From contig OZ005608.1 in NCBI GenBank assembly GCA_963930655.1, positions 24,763,271 through 24,827,270 of the forward strand: a stretch of DNA of 64,000 bases, in the 5' to 3' direction. A model generated the notes under the pieces. The model had not been told where the DNA came from. It ran no database searches and saw nothing but the letters and a program-made list of their open reading frames with translations. The position numbers were made by a program, and so were the translations under genes. The stretch comes from Myrica gale. Lineage: Eukaryota; Streptophyta; Magnoliopsida; Fagales; Myricaceae. Below are positions 62,744 through 64,000 of the stretch, piece after piece; position 1 is the stretch's first letter, and every line of letters starts with the position of its first letter.

Positions 62744-64000
62744 AACTAATTCATTGTGACTAAATAGAAAATGAGTCATTTGATTGTTGTAGAAAATTTG
62801 TAAGCCGATAAAATAGTACGTAGTAGTATTGAAAATCCACGGACCACAAGCTCTCAGACTACGACTTAAAAAGAAAAAAGTAGAGAGGTGTCCAATTTCA
62901 TCATGATTTCAATATTACAGCTACGTGTTGGTGCCTTTTAATATTTTATTAATTATTCATTGAATAGTTAAGGTTGCACTTAGTGGGGAGATGAAATATT
63001 GTTCATGACTTTGCCAGTCGCAGAGAGTGTGAATCTCTTTAAAGAGAGCGAGATTTTTGTGCCTCAGTCTCGCGTTGTTTCGTTCTAGTTTTCTTTTTAT
63101 TGTAATTTTGTCAACTACCTCCAACACTAAGAATTTTTTAGGTTCTTAGATATCTCTAATATTTGTAGAGGAATTATATGACCGAACGAAAAAATCCATA
63201 GAGACCTCCAGCGATTTTCTCACTGGACCCATGTCTACCATGTGAATAGAGATGCAAATATGATTGTGCATTAACTTACTCGTTGGACTGCCTCCGAGAT
63301 TAGTCTTAAAGGCCACCTCTCTTTACCTGAGCATGTAACGGAACTGCCTTGGGTGTATGAGGGCTCCGACCCCCCTTAGTTGTTTCTTTTTAGTTTTTCT
63401 AGTGCACGTAGCAAGTGCGCGCACTACCTTCTGAAATTACCAGTTGATGGCTGGACTCTTGTTTTCAGTTTTCTCTGTTTGAAATGAAGATTTGGATATG
63501 TTCCAATTAAAAAATAAAATAAAGGAATATCATAAACATGCAGTCAACTCACCATAGCTGATTATCTGTTTATAGCTGGTTATGATCTGTTTCCCTGTTA
63601 TAGATAGGTGATTATTATAGTTGGTGTGTATCAGCCACGTTTTCTAATTGTGAGTCTAGTCCAATATTATCTAGGGGTAACCAAATTTGCACTTGCTGCA
63701 TGATGCTGAAGAATCTTTGGTCTTGTTGCTACACTAATTAGTTAAAAACTTCTACTGCTAAATTCTGTGAGGCATTTTTCCTAGCATGCGTCCTGATAAA
63801 ATCCCTTGATTTTTCCTTTCACATCTTGCTGAACTCATTTGCACACAGATCAAGCTTTCTTCTATAACATTTAGTTTTTAGGAACATCCTCAGATATGTT
63901 GTTTACCCAGATGTCGGCGGAATTTCATGCTCCATCCCCACTAGTTCCAATTCGAGAGAGTTATTTTGCAAGATACTGTAAGAAGATAACTCCCCTCGGA
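60923..64000 (+). CDS. HD-Zip IV-like START-domain protein without visible homeodomain (5' part, runs off the edge)
   Basis: Exons 60923-61101, 61240-61330, 61913-62461, 62569-62673 and 63911 to beyond 64000; phases and GT-AG sites agree (338 codons seen). The START domain resembles class IV homeodomain-leucine zipper transcription factors of the epidermis. The parts seen are [85 protein letters not shown] and [20 protein letters not shown]. In that family a homeodomain and zipper precede START. Here the upstream exons read [20 protein letters not shown] and similar, with no WFQNRR helix, and no such exon was found in the introns. It is therefore either a degenerate or START-only paralogue, or a model missing an exon. 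ATG 60923 is the first in frame; 60938 is an alternative. Confidence 0.8.
61297..61419. repeat. 62-bp tandem duplication copying an exon end and splice donor
   Basis: Two near-identical units (each starts GCCAAATATGGTTTGACCCT and ends AGCAGTCTTCAG) span the 3' end of exon 61240-61330 and its donor AAAG|GTAAAT. The second unit lies in the intron, with its own donor near 61392 and a preceding CTTCAG that could act as an acceptor. Confidence 0.85.
62701..62741. repeat. (TA)20 microsatellite
   Basis: An uninterrupted TA run 28 bp after the donor of exon 62569-62673, inside the last intron of the HD-Zip IV-like gene. The remaining 1.2 kb of this intron (to 63910) shows no other feature I can support. 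Confidence 0.95.

Overview
The window is nuclear DNA of a flowering plant, almost certainly a eudicot. All host genes have introns with GT-AG splice sites and plant-type products. The intergenic DNA is AT-rich and full of plant transposon families (Ty3/Gypsy, Ty1/Copia, hAT with TTF zinc finger, Mutator-like, PIF/Harbinger-like). The species cannot be fixed from the sequence alone; the repeat load would fit a woody plant, but that is a guess.

Layout. (1) 0-12 kb, minus strand: an 11-exon TBC-domain Rab GTPase-activating protein gene; one intron carries an internally deleted Ty3/Gypsy element. (2) 12.5-19 kb, transposon cluster: an AT-rich inverted repeat, two adjacent Mutator-like MITEs with different target duplications, a broken hAT element and a 2.2-kb solo LTR. 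(3) 19.5-20.3 kb, plus: a two-exon early-nodulin-like phytocyanin gene. (4) 21.4-30.2 kb, minus: a complete 15-exon PDIL5-4 type protein disulfide isomerase gene. (5) 31.9-40.3 kb, plus: an electron-transfer-flavoprotein alpha (ETFA) gene whose third recognisable exon is split by a young, structurally intact Ty1/Copia element; its first exon was not found. (6) 40.8 kb: a tRNA-Gly(CCC) gene. (7) 42-50.5 kb: degenerate, tandemly repeated DNA of unknown origin, invaded by a Harbinger-like MITE, a Pack-MULE carrying a captured gene fragment, a probable non-LTR retroelement and a third Mutator-like MITE. (8) 52.2-53 kb, minus: a three-exon gene of the VUP (vascular-related unknown protein) family. 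(9) 53-60.9 kb: mostly AT-rich intergenic DNA with one unrecognised GC-richer ORF. (10) 60.9-64 kb, plus: the 5' part of an HD-Zip IV-like START-domain gene without a visible homeodomain, running off the right edge.

The host genes do not form a pathway; they are ordinary neighbours (vesicle traffic, cell-surface protein, ER folding, mitochondrial electron transfer, vascular development, epidermal transcription factor). The main interest lies in transposon-gene interactions: a Copia inside an ETFA coding exon, a Mutator element that captured a gene fragment, and short tandem duplications that copy splice sites in two genes. All exon limits were deduced by eye from GT/AG sites, reading phase and remembered family resemblance. 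No alignment or search was run.
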